Below, piece by piece: positions 1-8,208 of a stretch of 64,000 nt of DNA. Location of the stretch: NCBI GenBank assembly GCA_001698425.1, contig MBRE01000063.1:79249-143248 (forward strand), written 5' to 3'. Every line of letters starts with the position of its first letter. The first letter of the stretch is position 1. A program made the translations under genes and the position numbers. The DNA is from Oscillatoriales cyanobacterium USR001 (GTDB taxonomy: Bacteria; Cyanobacteriota; Cyanobacteriia; Cyanobacteriales; Microcoleaceae). The notes under the pieces were generated by a model. That model made no database searches and was not told the origin of the DNA. It saw only the letters and a program-made list of their open reading frames with translations.

Positions 1-137
1 TATTAAGGGGGGATGAAAGAGCAGATATCTCTCCACTCTTATTAAGGGGGGATGAAAGAGCAGATATATCTCCCCCCTTACTAAGGGGGGATGAAAGAGC
101 AGATATATCTCCCCCCTTACTAAGGGGGGATGAAAGG
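1..137. repeat. 39-bp tandem repeat, in frame inside the kinase gene
   Basis: Units start at 1, 40, 79 and 118 (last one partial). Each carries the palindrome TCCCCCCTTANTAAGGGGGGA joined to GATATATCTGCTCTT on the coding strand. The period of 39 bp equals 13 codons, so the kinase frame stays open and encodes repeated SSPLSKGGDISAL units. The array continues beyond the left edge. Confidence 0.9.
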
Positions 138-1126
138 GGGGTAGCTATGCGATCGAAGGCTGCTAATAGTTGATTTACTTCATTTTCTCTGCCATAAAGT
201 TTTTCGGGAATAGTAAAGCGATCGCTAATATCTCGCTTGCCTATTTCAAAAATTTCTATCGTACCCTTGGTTTGTATTTGACTTAGACAAATTTCTAAAT
301 CATGCTTAATTCCTAATGCACTCTGATAACGATCTTCGGCATTCTTCGCCATCAATTTACTAACTATTTCTGATAAAACCAAGGGTATTTCTGCATTCAC
401 TTGATGGATAGGTATTGGCTGTTTTGCTAGATGACAATGGACTAATTCCATCGGATCGTTTAATAGAAATGGTAATTCTCCTGTTAATAATTCATAGAAT
501 GTTACTCCTAGAGAATAAAAGTCGCTTCGATAATCTATGCCTCGATTCATTCGACCTGTTTGTTCGGGTGAAAGATAGGCTAATGTGCCTTCTAAAGCAT
601 TCGCATTTTCAATTTCTTGGGTTTCTCGCGGTAGCAGGGAAGAAATGCTAAAGTCAATTAATTGAATCTGTTTGTTTTCTGAATTAATTAAGATATTGGC
701 GGGTTTGATATCTTTATGAATTACTCTATTTTGATACAGATAGTGGAGAATTTCTGTGAGTTGAATGGCAATATTAAGAAATTCTGCTAAAGGTAAATGT
801 TTATATATTTTGCTTGCTTTTGTGGCGATTCTAAGGTATTCAGAGAGGGAGATTCCGCCGAAGTCTTCCATGACAAGGGCATAGCTATTGTGGAATAGTT
901 CGAGGGTTAAGGGTTTGACAATGTGAGAGTAGTCGAGATTTTTGGTAATAATATATTGGTTGCGAAACTGGACGAGTTCGTTAAAGTTGGGATATTCGTT
1001 TCGTAGGATTTTGATGACGACGGGCTTTTCGTCATTGAGCCGAATCCCGCGATAGACAAGGGTGCGAGTACCTGCGTATAATTGTTCTGTGATTTGATGG
1101 TTTGGTAAAGTGGGGACAACATTCAT
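1..1126 (-). CDS. Multidomain Ser/Thr protein kinase, N-terminal part (runs off left edge)
   Basis: The reading frame is open from an ATG at 1126 down to base 1 without a stop, about 375 codons, so the C-terminal part lies outside the window. The N-terminal 260 or so residues are a Hanks-type kinase domain: the ATP lysine is in PVVIKIL, the catalytic loop reads HKDIKPANIL, the DFG motif is DFSIS, and EGTLAYLSPEQTGRMNRG is the activation/P+1 segment. This wording is typical of the cyanobacterial trifunctional proteins (Ser/Thr kinase, AAA/NB-ARC-type ATPase, GAF, histidine kinase). The stretch KLYGRENEVNQLLAAF is the entry to the ATPase domain. Directly after it, where a P-loop is expected soon, the frame enters a 39-bp tandem repeat that adds at least three 13-residue units. 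Family assignment is firm. The domains beyond the window are inferred from the family. Confidence 0.88.
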   Translation of the reverse strand, partial: MNVVPTLPNHQITEQLYAGTRTLVYRGIRLNDEKPVVIKILRNEYPNFNELVQFRNQYIITKNLDYSHIVKPLTLELFHNSYALVMEDFGGISLSEYLRIATKASKIYKHLPLAEFLNIAIQLTEILHYLYQNRVIHKDIKPANILINSENKQIQLIDFSISSLLPRETQEIENANALEGTLAYLSPEQTGRMNRGIDYRSDFYSLGVTFYELLTGELPFLLNDPMELVHCHLAKQPIPIHQVNAEIPLVLSEIVSKLMAKNAEDRYQSALGIKHDLEICLSQIQTKGTIEIFEIGKRDISDRFTIPEKLYGRENEVNQLLAAFDRIATPLSSPLSKGGDISALSSPLSKGGDISALSSPLNKSGEISALSSPLN

Positions 1127-1317
1127 AAATCTTAATAGTTTTATTTTCTCTCTAGTTTTTAACTTTGACTTTTATGGCGGTAATTTTATCATAACATAAA
1201 AGAATTTTTGGGACGATCGTTTAAGATGGGTGCTGCTGAGGCTCCACCCATCCTCAATTTGCTAACAATTAGCCATTAGGTATTAGTAATTACCCAAAAA
1301 ATTTTGTCTTCAACAAA

Positions 1318-1713
1318 TTAACGTGAAGGATTACTCGACTCCCCAGCACCGTTTACTAATTCCCACAAGTCTTGAAAAGGTTTAAATTGTTTATGAGATT
1401 GGTTGGTGGTGGCGATCGCAAAGCTAAAAAACACAGCACTACCCAGAAGAGCAAGTAAGGATAAATGCTTAAAGCCCAAGTCTCGGCGAATACGAGCTAA
1501 AGGTCTACTTTGCCTTCTGAGCATCCGCCCTACAGTTAACTGCTTGATGGCGAAGGGATCGCGAACATAATGACCGCTTCTGCTAATGACTAAATGGGAA
1601 TGGCAATTTGGACAAATAAATAAACCGCTAAACATCCCAACTGGGCCGACACTGCTGGAATGATGGCAAATTGGGCAGGTGAGGGAATGACTGTGATAAG
1701 TAGGAGCGTTCAT
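1318..1713 (-). CDS. Small zinc-ribbon membrane protein, unknown function
   Basis: A 131-residue protein. Near its N-terminus it has two CxxC knuckles (CPIC at about 14-17 and CPNC at about 34-37), the pattern of a zinc ribbon. A basic segment (RRQSRPLARIRRDLG) follows, then one hydrophobic stretch at about 85-102 (LSLLALLGSAVFFSFAIA) that should span the membrane. The layout suggests a cytoplasmic zinc-binding head tethered by a C-terminal helix. I do not recognise a named family. It lies between surE and the kinase, all on the minus strand but well spaced, so it is probably its own transcription unit. Confidence 0.65.
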   Translation of the reverse strand: MNAPTYHSHSLTCPICHHSSSVGPVGMFSGLFICPNCHSHLVISRSGHYVRDPFAIKQLTVGRMLRRQSRPLARIRRDLGFKHLSLLALLGSAVFFSFAIATTNQSHKQFKPFQDLWELVNGAGESSNPSR

Positions 1714-1832
1714 AAACTGTTTGAGTTTTAGTTTGCAAGACCAACGACCAATTGTTACCCTGTGTTAAGACCTATGGTAGAAGCCGGGAGAAGGTACATA
1801 TCCTTACTTCCTAGTGTACCGCTCCTATCAGC

Positions 1833-2654
1833 TTAATCGTTACAAAGAGAGCTTCTAAAACTTTCAAATTTCCATTTGGGTAAGTTCTGTAAGCCATTAA
1901 CATAAGTGAGGTTATATTGCAGGGGGGTGAGAGTGATATAATTCTCGCGAATTGCTTGCACATCGGTTGGTATATCATGGCTAAAAACCGGAACTTTTGT
2001 TTCTTCAACATCTTCTAATAGTTCTCCTGCCAGCCAATAATAAGTTTTCCCGCGTGGGTCTATTCGTTTTTGAAATATATCTACATAGCGGCGGATTCCT
2101 TGACGGGCGATCGCAACTCCAATAATTTCTGTCTGTTTAACCGCAGGAATGTTAACATTCAATAACATTGCCTCTGACATCGGCTCTGCGATTAAATTTG
2201 CCACTAGAGTTTCCGCAAAGTTCGCTCCTACTTGAAATTCCTGAGAAATATAACTCCCAAGACTTAAAGCAATGCTAGGAATACCTTCGATAATGCCTTC
2301 CATTGCAGCGGAAACAGTGCCAGAGTAAATCACATCTGTTCCCAAGTTAGGACCATGATTAATCCCCGCTAACACAAAATCAGGGGGTTTATCAAGTAGT
2401 GCCCATAGAGCCAGTTTAACACAATCGGCAGGCGTACCGGAACAAGCCCAAGCTTTCACTCCTGAGTCAAAAATAGAGTCAACTATTTCGGCTCTAATTG
2501 GTTGGTGAAGGGTGAGTCCATGTCCAGTGGCGGAACGTTCTCGATCGGGACAAACTACACTAACATCATGGCCTGCGGCGGCGAGAGTGTTAGCAAGAGT
2601 GCGAATCCCTTGGGCAAAAATGCCATCGTCATTACTAATTAATAGTTTTGCCAT
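1833..2654 (-). CDS. surE: 5'/3'-nucleotidase SurE
   Basis: SurE is a metal-dependent 5'/3'-nucleotidase acting on nucleoside monophosphates and short polyphosphates. From the ATG at 2654 the protein has 273 residues and begins [11 protein letters not shown]. The metal-binding DD pair is at residues 9-10, and GINHGPN and [10 protein letters not shown] are further family motifs. The frame can be opened 29 codons upstream to 2741, but that part is only the translation of a GGAAGAA repeat ([11 protein letters not shown]), so the internal start at the conserved N-terminus was chosen. No Shine-Dalgarno is visible; the mRNA just upstream is a polypyrimidine tract made by the repeat. Confidence 0.95.
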   Translation of the reverse strand: MAKLLISNDDGIFAQGIRTLANTLAAAGHDVSVVCPDRERSATGHGLTLHQPIRAEIVDSIFDSGVKAWACSGTPADCVKLALWALLDKPPDFVLAGINHGPNLGTDVIYSGTVSAAMEGIIEGIPSIALSLGSYISQEFQVGANFAETLVANLIAEPMSEAMLLNVNIPAVKQTEIIGVAIARQGIRRYVDIFQKRIDPRGKTYYWLAGELLEDVEETKVPVFSHDIPTDVQAIRENYITLTPLQYNLTYVNGLQNLPKWKFESFRSSLCND

Positions 2655-2658
2655 TTGA

Positions 2659-2732
2659 AGGAAGTAAGGAAGAAGGAAGAAGGAAGAAGGAAGAGGGAAG
2701 AAGGAAGAAGGAAGAGGGAAGAAGGAAGAGGG
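2659..2732. repeat. GGAAGAA/GGAAGAG simple repeat
   Basis: A purine-rich microsatellite of GGAAGAA and GGAAGAG units abuts the surE start. The same kind of array abuts the hypD start at about 46900-46970. On the mRNA strand it is CTTCCTTCTTCC. Confidence 0.85.
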
Positions 2733-2756
2733 AATTACCAATTACCAAACCAACTA

Positions 2757-2836
2757 CCAGTTAACAGTTAACAGTTAACAAATAACAGTTAACAGTTAAC
2801 AAATAACAACTAACAAATAACAACTAACAACTAACT
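2757..2836. repeat. TTAACAG/TAACAAA heptamer repeats
   Basis: Short tandem repeats built from TTAACAG and AACAAATAAC units fill the gap between surE and the methyltransferase. The same family recurs at 16621-16730 and 27292-27317. These resemble the short tandemly repeated repetitive sequences known from filamentous cyanobacteria. Confidence 0.85.
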
Positions 2837-2844
2837 GAGATTTT

Positions 2845-3645
2845 TTATTTAGTGGCTACTACTGCTAAATTCCAGGCAAATCGTTTCATCACTGGAATTT
2901 TTTTCAAGATCGTATCTAAATTTTCAAGTCGATGATATTCCGGTTCTAACCTAGATTGCTCGATGATAATTTTTTTCCAATATCGCTCTTGATTTGGGTG
3001 AACTTTTTCGATTAAATAAAATCGCAGGAAAATCCACAGCGTTGCTAACCAAAAGGTATCATAAGCCACATTTGAGTAAAGAGAATTAACAAAGCTGACA
3101 ATATTAATATCCAGAGGAGTTTCATCCTCAGTCCTTACCTTAGTTGCCATCCGCCGATAAACATTAATCACAGGATTGTGTTTCATTGGGTCCCAGAAAC
3201 AAGCTTTACCACCTGGTTTAAGAACTCGGTGCATTTCTTTAATTGCAGTTTTTGGTTCTGGTAAATGGTGTAGTAAATTGGAGGCATAGACAATATCAAA
3301 AGTGCGATCGGGAAAATCTAGTGCCATTGCATTTGCCGTATATCCCTCAATTTTTACGCCGTTATTTTCTGCTAGTTTTAATGCTACTTCTACCATGCCA
3401 GGGGAATAGTCAGTAGCTACACAATGCGCTCCTTTTTTAGCAAAATAAACGCTATTTTCTCCGGCTCCACAACCCAAATCTAAGAGTTTTTTGTCTTTGA
3501 TGTCGCCTAATTGTTTGAGGATAAATCGGTTTTCTGGTGCGGTACAAGCTTCAAAATAATCCTTGACTTTAATGCCATCAACATCGATAGTTGAAGCCCA
3601 ATCATCATGGAATTGTCGCTCTTTTTTTAGTGTATCTTCTTGCAT
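2845..3645 (-). CDS. Class I SAM-dependent methyltransferase
   Basis: A 266-residue Rossmann-fold methyltransferase. Motif I is DLGCGAGEN (about residues 56-64), the acidic end of strand beta-2 is in VATDYSPGM, and YASNLLHHLPEPKTAI followed by LKPGGKACFWDP are motifs of the Methyltransf_11/25 type. The C-terminal 90 residues hold aromatic-rich, hydrophobic segments (about 195-215, WLATLWIFLRFYLIE) that may contact a lipid or membrane. The substrate is unknown. The gene follows the gas-vesicle-type genes on the same strand but is 84 bp away, so co-transcription is possible and not shown. Confidence 0.85.
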   Translation of the reverse strand: MQEDTLKKERQFHDDWASTIDVDGIKVKDYFEACTAPENRFILKQLGDIKDKKLLDLGCGAGENSVYFAKKGAHCVATDYSPGMVEVALKLAENNGVKIEGYTANAMALDFPDRTFDIVYASNLLHHLPEPKTAIKEMHRVLKPGGKACFWDPMKHNPVINVYRRMATKVRTEDETPLDINIVSFVNSLYSNVAYDTFWLATLWIFLRFYLIEKVHPNQERYWKKIIIEQSRLEPEYHRLENLDTILKKIPVMKRFAWNLAVVATK

Positions 3646-3729
3646 TTTAATTCATTCCTTTTTATTCATACTAAAACCACGATCGATCATAAAAACCTCC
3701 AAAGACCATATCTTATAAAATCTTGGGTT

Positions 3730-4419
3730 TTACAAGAAGTGATAGGGTGGCAAAGCTTCTCCTAGTTGCACTTCCCAGTGAGGGCAATTTTGTTGAAAAG
3801 TATGATAGAGTTCTAGTAGTAATGTTTCGTCTTGAAGATTGAGTAATGTGTAAATTTTCCCTTCCCGTTCTGAGGTAGGTTCGACTATTGCTGATTGATA
3901 ATTTGTAGTGGCAAATTCTACGGCATTTGCCCACTCTAAGTTTTGGGTATCTTGAAAGTCTTGGATTTGTTGATATCTTTGCTTTTTTGCTAGAAAATAT
4001 TGTCTTCCTCCTGTTTCGGAAGGTAAAGGTTCTTCTGGTGGCAAAATGGGGGTAAAATTAAAGATATATTCGGCTTTTCCGTCTAATTTTTCTAACTTTT
4101 CTAGGTATTGTTGATTTTGAGATTTTAGGTGAGTCTGTAAGCTTTCTGTGGAAGCGAAGTAAGTGCCAAAACGTAAAGGTAAAACTGAAGTTTGGCGAAA
4201 TACTTGACAAATGACGCGATCGTGGGCTAAAACTGCGTGCATTAATCGATCGCTGTCTGTTTCCCAGGATTCTACAGATATTTCTGGTTCTATTATAGCC
4301 GAGATGCGATCGCCACTAAAAATCTGAACTTTACCCGCAATTCCATTAGGCAACTCTAGGGGTTCAGTAGGGGTTTTGAGTAGGGCGTAAATGTGAAGAT
4401 TATATTGGTGCAACTCCAC
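3730..4419 (-). CDS. Gas vesicle GvpF/GvpL-family protein (GvpW position)
   Basis: A 229-residue GvpF/GvpL-family accessory protein. Family marks are the N-terminal YNLHIYALL strand, the segment LMHAVLAHDRVICQVF, and the signature VLPLRFGTYF at about residues 101-110. GvpF/L proteins take part in gas-vesicle nucleation or assembly. In well-studied cyanobacteria the order gvpF-gvpG-gvpV-gvpW closes the cluster, and the second F/L-like member is called GvpW. This gene holds that place here, next to gvpV and gvpG. At 229 residues it is close to the minimum for the family. The family call is strong; the exact letter is inferred from position. Confidence 0.82.
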   Translation of the reverse strand: MELHQYNLHIYALLKTPTEPLELPNGIAGKVQIFSGDRISAIIEPEISVESWETDSDRLMHAVLAHDRVICQVFRQTSVLPLRFGTYFASTESLQTHLKSQNQQYLEKLEKLDGKAEYIFNFTPILPPEEPLPSETGGRQYFLAKKQRYQQIQDFQDTQNLEWANAVEFATTNYQSAIVEPTSEREGKIYTLLNLQDETLLLELYHTFQQNCPHWEVQLGEALPPYHFL

Positions 4420-4521
4420 AAGCTTATCTAAATAATATGATATTATTGGATTTTAGCACCTGTGGTAATCTGTGTCTACCTACTTACCAATTATTCTGAG
4501 AAAATAAAATAGGAGTTATTT

Positions 4522-4839
4522 ATGTCTTTTCTACGGGCACGCGGTACTATTAGACCGAAAATTAGCACAATGCCTCGGCCGAAAACTGAGGCTTCAATGC
4601 AGTTAGAACTTTATAAGTTAGCGACGGAAAAGCAACGCATTCAACAAGAATTAAGAGTTTTAGAACAACGCAAACAATTATTACAGGAACGTCTAACTGT
4701 GGTTAATAATGAGGTGAGTGATGTTGAGCAAAAAGTGATAGAATTGCGTCGTGGTTTGCCTAATGATATGGGTCAATATCTTTCACCTAAAAGAATTACT
4801 GGAAACAAAAAAGTTGATACTTTCTACGTGGAATATTAA
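4522..4839 (+). CDS. gvpV: Gas vesicle accessory protein GvpV-like
   Basis: A 105-residue basic protein. The N-terminal segment IRPKISTMPRPKTEAS is followed by a coiled coil at about 35-80 (LYKLATEKQRIQQELRVLEQ and on). From memory, this wording resembles cyanobacterial GvpV. The protein is probably cytoplasmic and helical. A good ribosome site (AGGAG) ends about 8 bases before the ATG. It is the only plus-strand gene among the gas-vesicle genes, so it must have its own promoter in the roughly 100-bp divergent gap to the gvpW-like gene. The symbol rests on sequence resemblance plus context. Confidence 0.65.
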   Translation: MSFLRARGTIRPKISTMPRPKTEASMQLELYKLATEKQRIQQELRVLEQRKQLLQERLTVVNNEVSDVEQKVIELRRGLPNDMGQYLSPKRITGNKKVDTFYVEY

Positions 4840-4846
4840 GCTTGTT

Positions 4847-4883
4847 AGTAGTAAGCGCTTTAGCGCTCTTTGCGCTTGCTACA
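4847..4883. repeat. Palindromic REP-like element, copy 1
   Basis: Imperfect palindrome with the core AGTAGTAAGCGCTTTAGCGC pairing with GCGCTTGCTAC. It lies between two converging genes, where it could act as a bidirectional terminator. Related copies are at 8136, 14237-14418 and 21101. Confidence 0.85.
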
Positions 4884-4919
4884 AGCTAATTCTTTAATTT
4901 CTATTTCTTAGTTAAATTA

Positions 4920-5174
4920 CTAATTGCCTTCTTCCTCTTCATTTGCCATATCTTCCATTGCTTGTATTCTAATTAACAATGCTTCTTCCTGTTCCTCAAA
5001 ATCTTCTTCAGAAATTTCTCCTAAGTCAAAAGCTAACTGTAAAGCTAATAACTGTTTACTCAAATTTTCTGTCTCATTTAATTCAGCATCTACCCTTTCT
5101 TGAATTTGTTCGCCAATCCACATGATACCAGTAATCGGCCCCAGAAGGGGAAGAGTTAATAAACGAAAAGGCAT
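4920..5174 (-). CDS. gvpG: Gas vesicle protein GvpG
   Basis: GvpG is a small accessory protein of gas-vesicle assembly. From the ATG at 5174 it has 84 residues. It starts MPFRLLTLPLLGPITG, the usual GvpG opening, continues IMWIGEQIQERVDAEL, and ends in a very acidic tail (EEEEGN). A longer frame opens at 5216, but it would overlap gvpF, and the internal ATG has a clear AGGAG ribosome site, so 5174 was chosen. It follows gvpF by 25 bp on the same strand and is almost certainly co-transcribed with it. Confidence 0.88.
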   Translation of the reverse strand: MPFRLLTLPLLGPITGIMWIGEQIQERVDAELNETENLSKQLLALQLAFDLGEISEEDFEEQEEALLIRIQAMEDMANEEEEGN

Positions 5175-5199
5175 AATTTTGTCTCCTAATTTAACTAAT

Positions 5200-5934
5200 T
5201 TAACTAAGTTGTGCAAAAGTATAAGGGGCTGTAAAATTGTTGTAACGAATCCGCAATCGATCGCTAAATTTTTGATCTATTATTTCTACAGTCTCACCAA
5301 ACTTGGGTTCGCTTTCCCAGGGAATCAAATAAGCTGCATTATAAATCATTCCTTCTCTTAGCATAGCACTTTCTATAACTTCGATCGCCAAAGAATTTAA
5401 CTCACTCCGAAAAGCATCAATTACTATTTCTTTACGACGTGCCAAAGCAACCTCAATCATTTGACCAATTTGAATGATTTGATCCATACTTAAAGCTTTA
5501 CCTTCTAAGGAATCTCGTTTAGCTTTCAAACTAGGATTTGACTCCATCAAAGCTTGCAATTCAACTTTATCGTCCCAGAATATTTTAACACTAACTTCCT
5601 GCAATCCTGTCAATTTTACAAATAATTCTTTGAGTTGATTTCTATATGGTACTGTTAGTTGTTCTTTCACAGCTTCCCAACTTTTTACTACCATCCCAAA
5701 ACGCAGAGGTAGTAGGGTGCGAAAACCTGCTGACATTGCTTGTTCTAAAACTTTTTCGTGACTTAATAAGTGGCGACGAGAAGCCAGGTATTTTTCTTGT
5801 TTAGCTGGGGAATATAAAAAGGTAAAATCATCTAAATAATAACTGTAAACTGGTTGTCGATCTAGTCCTTCACCATCAATATGTTCAGGACCAGGAGTAG
5901 GGAAAATTCCGTAAAGATAGAAGCCGCAATCCAT
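5200..5934 (-). CDS. gvpF: Gas vesicle protein GvpF
   Basis: A 244-residue GvpF/GvpL-family protein. It begins MDCGFYLYGIFPTPGP and carries the family signature LLPLRFGMVV at about residue 75. The C-terminal domain includes FRSELNSLAIEVIESAM and ends with the GvpF-like AYLIPWESEPKF segment. GvpF is an accessory protein thought to help start the vesicle shell. It is the first gene of a gvpF-gvpG pair and sits downstream of an AAA+ ATPase gene on the same strand, with 144 bp of repeats between them. Confidence 0.9.
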   Translation of the reverse strand: MDCGFYLYGIFPTPGPEHIDGEGLDRQPVYSYYLDDFTFLYSPAKQEKYLASRRHLLSHEKVLEQAMSAGFRTLLPLRFGMVVKSWEAVKEQLTVPYRNQLKELFVKLTGLQEVSVKIFWDDKVELQALMESNPSLKAKRDSLEGKALSMDQIIQIGQMIEVALARRKEIVIDAFRSELNSLAIEVIESAMLREGMIYNAAYLIPWESEPKFGETVEIIDQKFSDRLRIRYNNFTAPYTFAQLS

Positions 5935-5935
5935 T

Positions 5936-6070
5936 TGTTAATTGGTAATTGGTAATTGTAATTGGTAATTGGTAATTGGTTAACAGACCAAATAATCATC
6001 CCTCTAACTAATCCGTGTAATCCGTGTAATCCGTAAAATCCGCGATCGTGATTGGTAATTGGTAATTGTT
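5936..6070. repeat. TTGGTAATTG tandem repeats plus 66-bp dispersed repeat
   Basis: The gap between gvpF and the AAA gene is filled with TTGGTAATTG-type units. Embedded at 5984-6049 is a segment whose reverse complement recurs almost exactly at 54171-54236. It contains three spaced copies of the AATCCGTGT/AATCCGT type. Confidence 0.85.
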
Positions 6071-6078
6071 TTTTACAT

Positions 6079-7902
6079 TTATTTTCGCTGTTCCGCTAGT
6101 CGCTCATAAGCTGTATTAAAATGAGTGGTAGTAATTTTAATAGCACTCACATCTGATAAATTTTCAGCGCGATAACAGCGGATAGCTTCGACGGCGGCTT
6201 GATTGCTTAAAAGTGCTAAATCTGCACCGTTCCAATCTGCTGTTAAAGATGCCCAATGTGCTAAGTTTACCTGATTTAATGGTCGATCTTGATTGTGAAT
6301 TTCCAAAATTGCTAACCGCCGCTCTAAATTTGGTAAATCTACCTTTAATTGTAAATCTAAACGCCCCGATCGCAGCAATGCTGGATCGATAATTTCAGGG
6401 CGATTAGTAGCACAAATTAACAGGATATTTGCACTATTATGCAAACCGTCTAATTCCGTTAATAATTGTCCCACAACGCGATCGCTTACACCTGAATCTC
6501 CAACATGACTCCCCCGCGCTGGCGCTAAAGTATCAATTTCATCAATGAATATCACGCAGGGTGAAGCTTGACGAGCTTTCGCAAATAATTCTCTCACAGC
6601 TTGTTCCGATGCGCCTACCCAACGACTCAGTAATTCTGGTCCATTAACACCAATAAAATTCGCTTTCCCTTGAGAAGCTACCGCTTTTGCTAATAAAGTT
6701 TTACCGGTTCCTGGCGGTCCATGAAGTAAAATTCCGCGCGGTGCGATCGCCTTAGTTTGGTAATAAAGTTCTGGATGTAAAAGCGCACCTTCTACCGATT
6801 CTCGCAGAATTTGTTTAATATCTTCCAGTCCGCCAATTTCCTCCCAACTAACCTGCGGCGATTCTATTTCCACACTTCGCAATACTGCCGGCTTAATATC
6901 TTTAATTGCTTGCAAAAAATCCGAATGAGTAATACTCATTTTATCAGGAATTACTGCTTCTAATTCTGGCACATGGCGACGCAAAGAGCTATAGGCGGCT
7001 TTTTGACAAACTGCTTTTAAATCAGCACCTACAAATCCTACTGCTAAATCAGCGATCGCACTTAAATTTACCGTCTCATCTAACGGTTGCGATCGTGTTA
7101 AAATCTGTAAAATTTCTAATCTTCCCTGACAGTCTGGTACCGGAAAATAGACCTCGCGATCGAAACGGCCGGGGCGACGCAACGCCGGGTCAAGATGTTC
7201 TGGTCGATTCGTCGCCGCCAACAAAATCACCCCATTAGTTTGAGCAAAACCATCCATTAAACTTAATAATTGAGCAACCAAACGCTTTTCTACTTCCCCT
7301 TCCACCCTAGCGCGATCGGGCGCAATACTATCAATTTCATCAATAAAAATTAAACAAGGCGCATTTTTCGCCGCCTTCTCAAAAACTTCTCGTAATTTTT
7401 GTTCAGTTTCACCGTAATATTTACTCATTAATTCCGGTCCCGCCAAAGCAATATAATTAACACCTAACTCATTAGCTAAAGCCCGGGCTGTCAGAGTTTT
7501 TCCAGTACCAGGCGGCCCTATTAGCAAAACCCCCTTTGTTGGTTCAATACCAAATTTTGCAAGTAACTCTGGTCGTTTTAGAGGAATCGCTACTAACTCT
7601 TTAAGTTCTTTAACAATGCGATTTAGTCCACCAACATCTTGAAGGGCAGAAAATTCTATCGGTGACGTAACCTTGGTTTCTGAATCAGTAGTTTCAGGCG
7701 CGTTAGATTGAGTGCGGACATGAGTAGTACCAATATCCCTATTGGGAATTACAACACGCGGAATATTACCTTGACGAGGAATACTACTAAAGGGACGAGT
7801 GTTAATTTGTACATCCGCTTTCATTTCACCGCTTTGGATTTTTTCTTCTAAAGTTTTCGCTAATTCGAGTAATTGATCGAATCCTTTAAATAAATCGTTC
7901 AT
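6079..7902 (-). CDS. Double AAA+ ATPase, CDC48/VAT-like
   Basis: A 607-residue protein with two AAA modules. The first Walker A is GPPGTGKT at about 129-136, with Walker B LIFIDEIDSI near 185-193. The second Walker A is at about 393-400, with VIFIDEIDTLAPARG as Walker B. Second-region-of-homology motifs (ATNRPEHLDPALRRPGR and ATNRPEIIDPALLRSGR) carry the arginine fingers. The short N-terminal region (about 80 residues) is helical and low complexity and is not the CDC48 N domain, so adaptor binding must differ. It is presumably a hexameric unfoldase or remodeller. Gas-vesicle clusters usually have the MoxR-type AAA protein GvpN. This is a different AAA family occupying a comparable place, and a role in vesicle assembly is only inferred from position. 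Confidence 0.88.
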   Translation of the reverse strand: MNDLFKGFDQLLELAKTLEEKIQSGEMKADVQINTRPFSSIPRQGNIPRVVIPNRDIGTTHVRTQSNAPETTDSETKVTSPIEFSALQDVGGLNRIVKELKELVAIPLKRPELLAKFGIEPTKGVLLIGPPGTGKTLTARALANELGVNYIALAGPELMSKYYGETEQKLREVFEKAAKNAPCLIFIDEIDSIAPDRARVEGEVEKRLVAQLLSLMDGFAQTNGVILLAATNRPEHLDPALRRPGRFDREVYFPVPDCQGRLEILQILTRSQPLDETVNLSAIADLAVGFVGADLKAVCQKAAYSSLRRHVPELEAVIPDKMSITHSDFLQAIKDIKPAVLRSVEIESPQVSWEEIGGLEDIKQILRESVEGALLHPELYYQTKAIAPRGILLHGPPGTGKTLLAKAVASQGKANFIGVNGPELLSRWVGASEQAVRELFAKARQASPCVIFIDEIDTLAPARGSHVGDSGVSDRVVGQLLTELDGLHNSANILLICATNRPEIIDPALLRSGRLDLQLKVDLPNLERRLAILEIHNQDRPLNQVNLAHWASLTADWNGADLALLSNQAAVEAIRCYRAENLSDVSAIKITTTHFNTAYERLAEQRK

Positions 7903-7996
7903 AGCTATCCTCGGTTATCTTAGCTTAGATTAATGATAGCAGTCGCCAAGGCGCTTAGGACATGATTGATTGCTGGAACCCGCTTATTCTATTCCC

Positions 7997-8037
7997 TTCT
8001 TCCCTAGCCCCTAGCCCCTAGCCCCTAGTCCCTAGCT
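7997..8037. repeat. CCCCTAG repeats
   Basis: Five to six tandem CCCCTAG-type heptamers lie in the 306-bp gap between the AAA gene and psbC. Apart from this array, the psbC terminator and a palindromic element, I see nothing else in the gap. Confidence 0.75.
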
Positions 8038-8082
8038 ATAATAGCATTTCTGGAGAAAATACTTCACCCTTTGCTATACATC

Positions 8083-8112
8083 AAAAAAAGCCCCTGCCAT
8101 TAAACAGGAGCC
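8083..8112 (-). terminator. Intrinsic terminator after psbC
   Basis: On the minus strand GGCTCCTG, a short loop (TTTAATGG) and CAGGGGC form a stem with one G-U pair, followed directly by seven T. It lies about 100 bp past the psbC stop. Confidence 0.75.
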
Positions 8113-8135
8113 TTCAAATCAATCAACTTCTGGTT

Positions 8136-8172
8136 CGTAGTAAGCGCTTTAGCGCGCTAAAGCGCTTACTAC
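8136..8172. repeat. Palindromic REP-like element, copy 2
   Basis: A near-perfect palindrome: CGTAGTAAGCGCTTTAGCGC followed by its inverse ending GCTTACTAC. It sits between the psbC stop and the psbC terminator and is the cleanest single copy of this family. Confidence 0.9.
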
Positions 8173-8208
8173 AAACAAGCGAATTATTTAATTTCTATTC
8201 CTTAAAAC

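Noticed and set aside
1..137. CRISPR-like or purely intergenic repeat at the left edge
   Set aside because: 39-bp units abut without spacers and lie inside an open kinase reading frame.
2655..2741. N-terminal extension of SurE (start at 2741)
   Set aside because: The extra 29 residues are only the translated GGAAGAA repeat; the conserved [11 protein letters not shown] begins at 2654.
6079..7902. FtsH protease or GvpN
   Set aside because: There is no HExxH zinc motif or membrane helix (FtsH), and two full AAA modules are present, unlike the single MoxR-type domain of GvpN.
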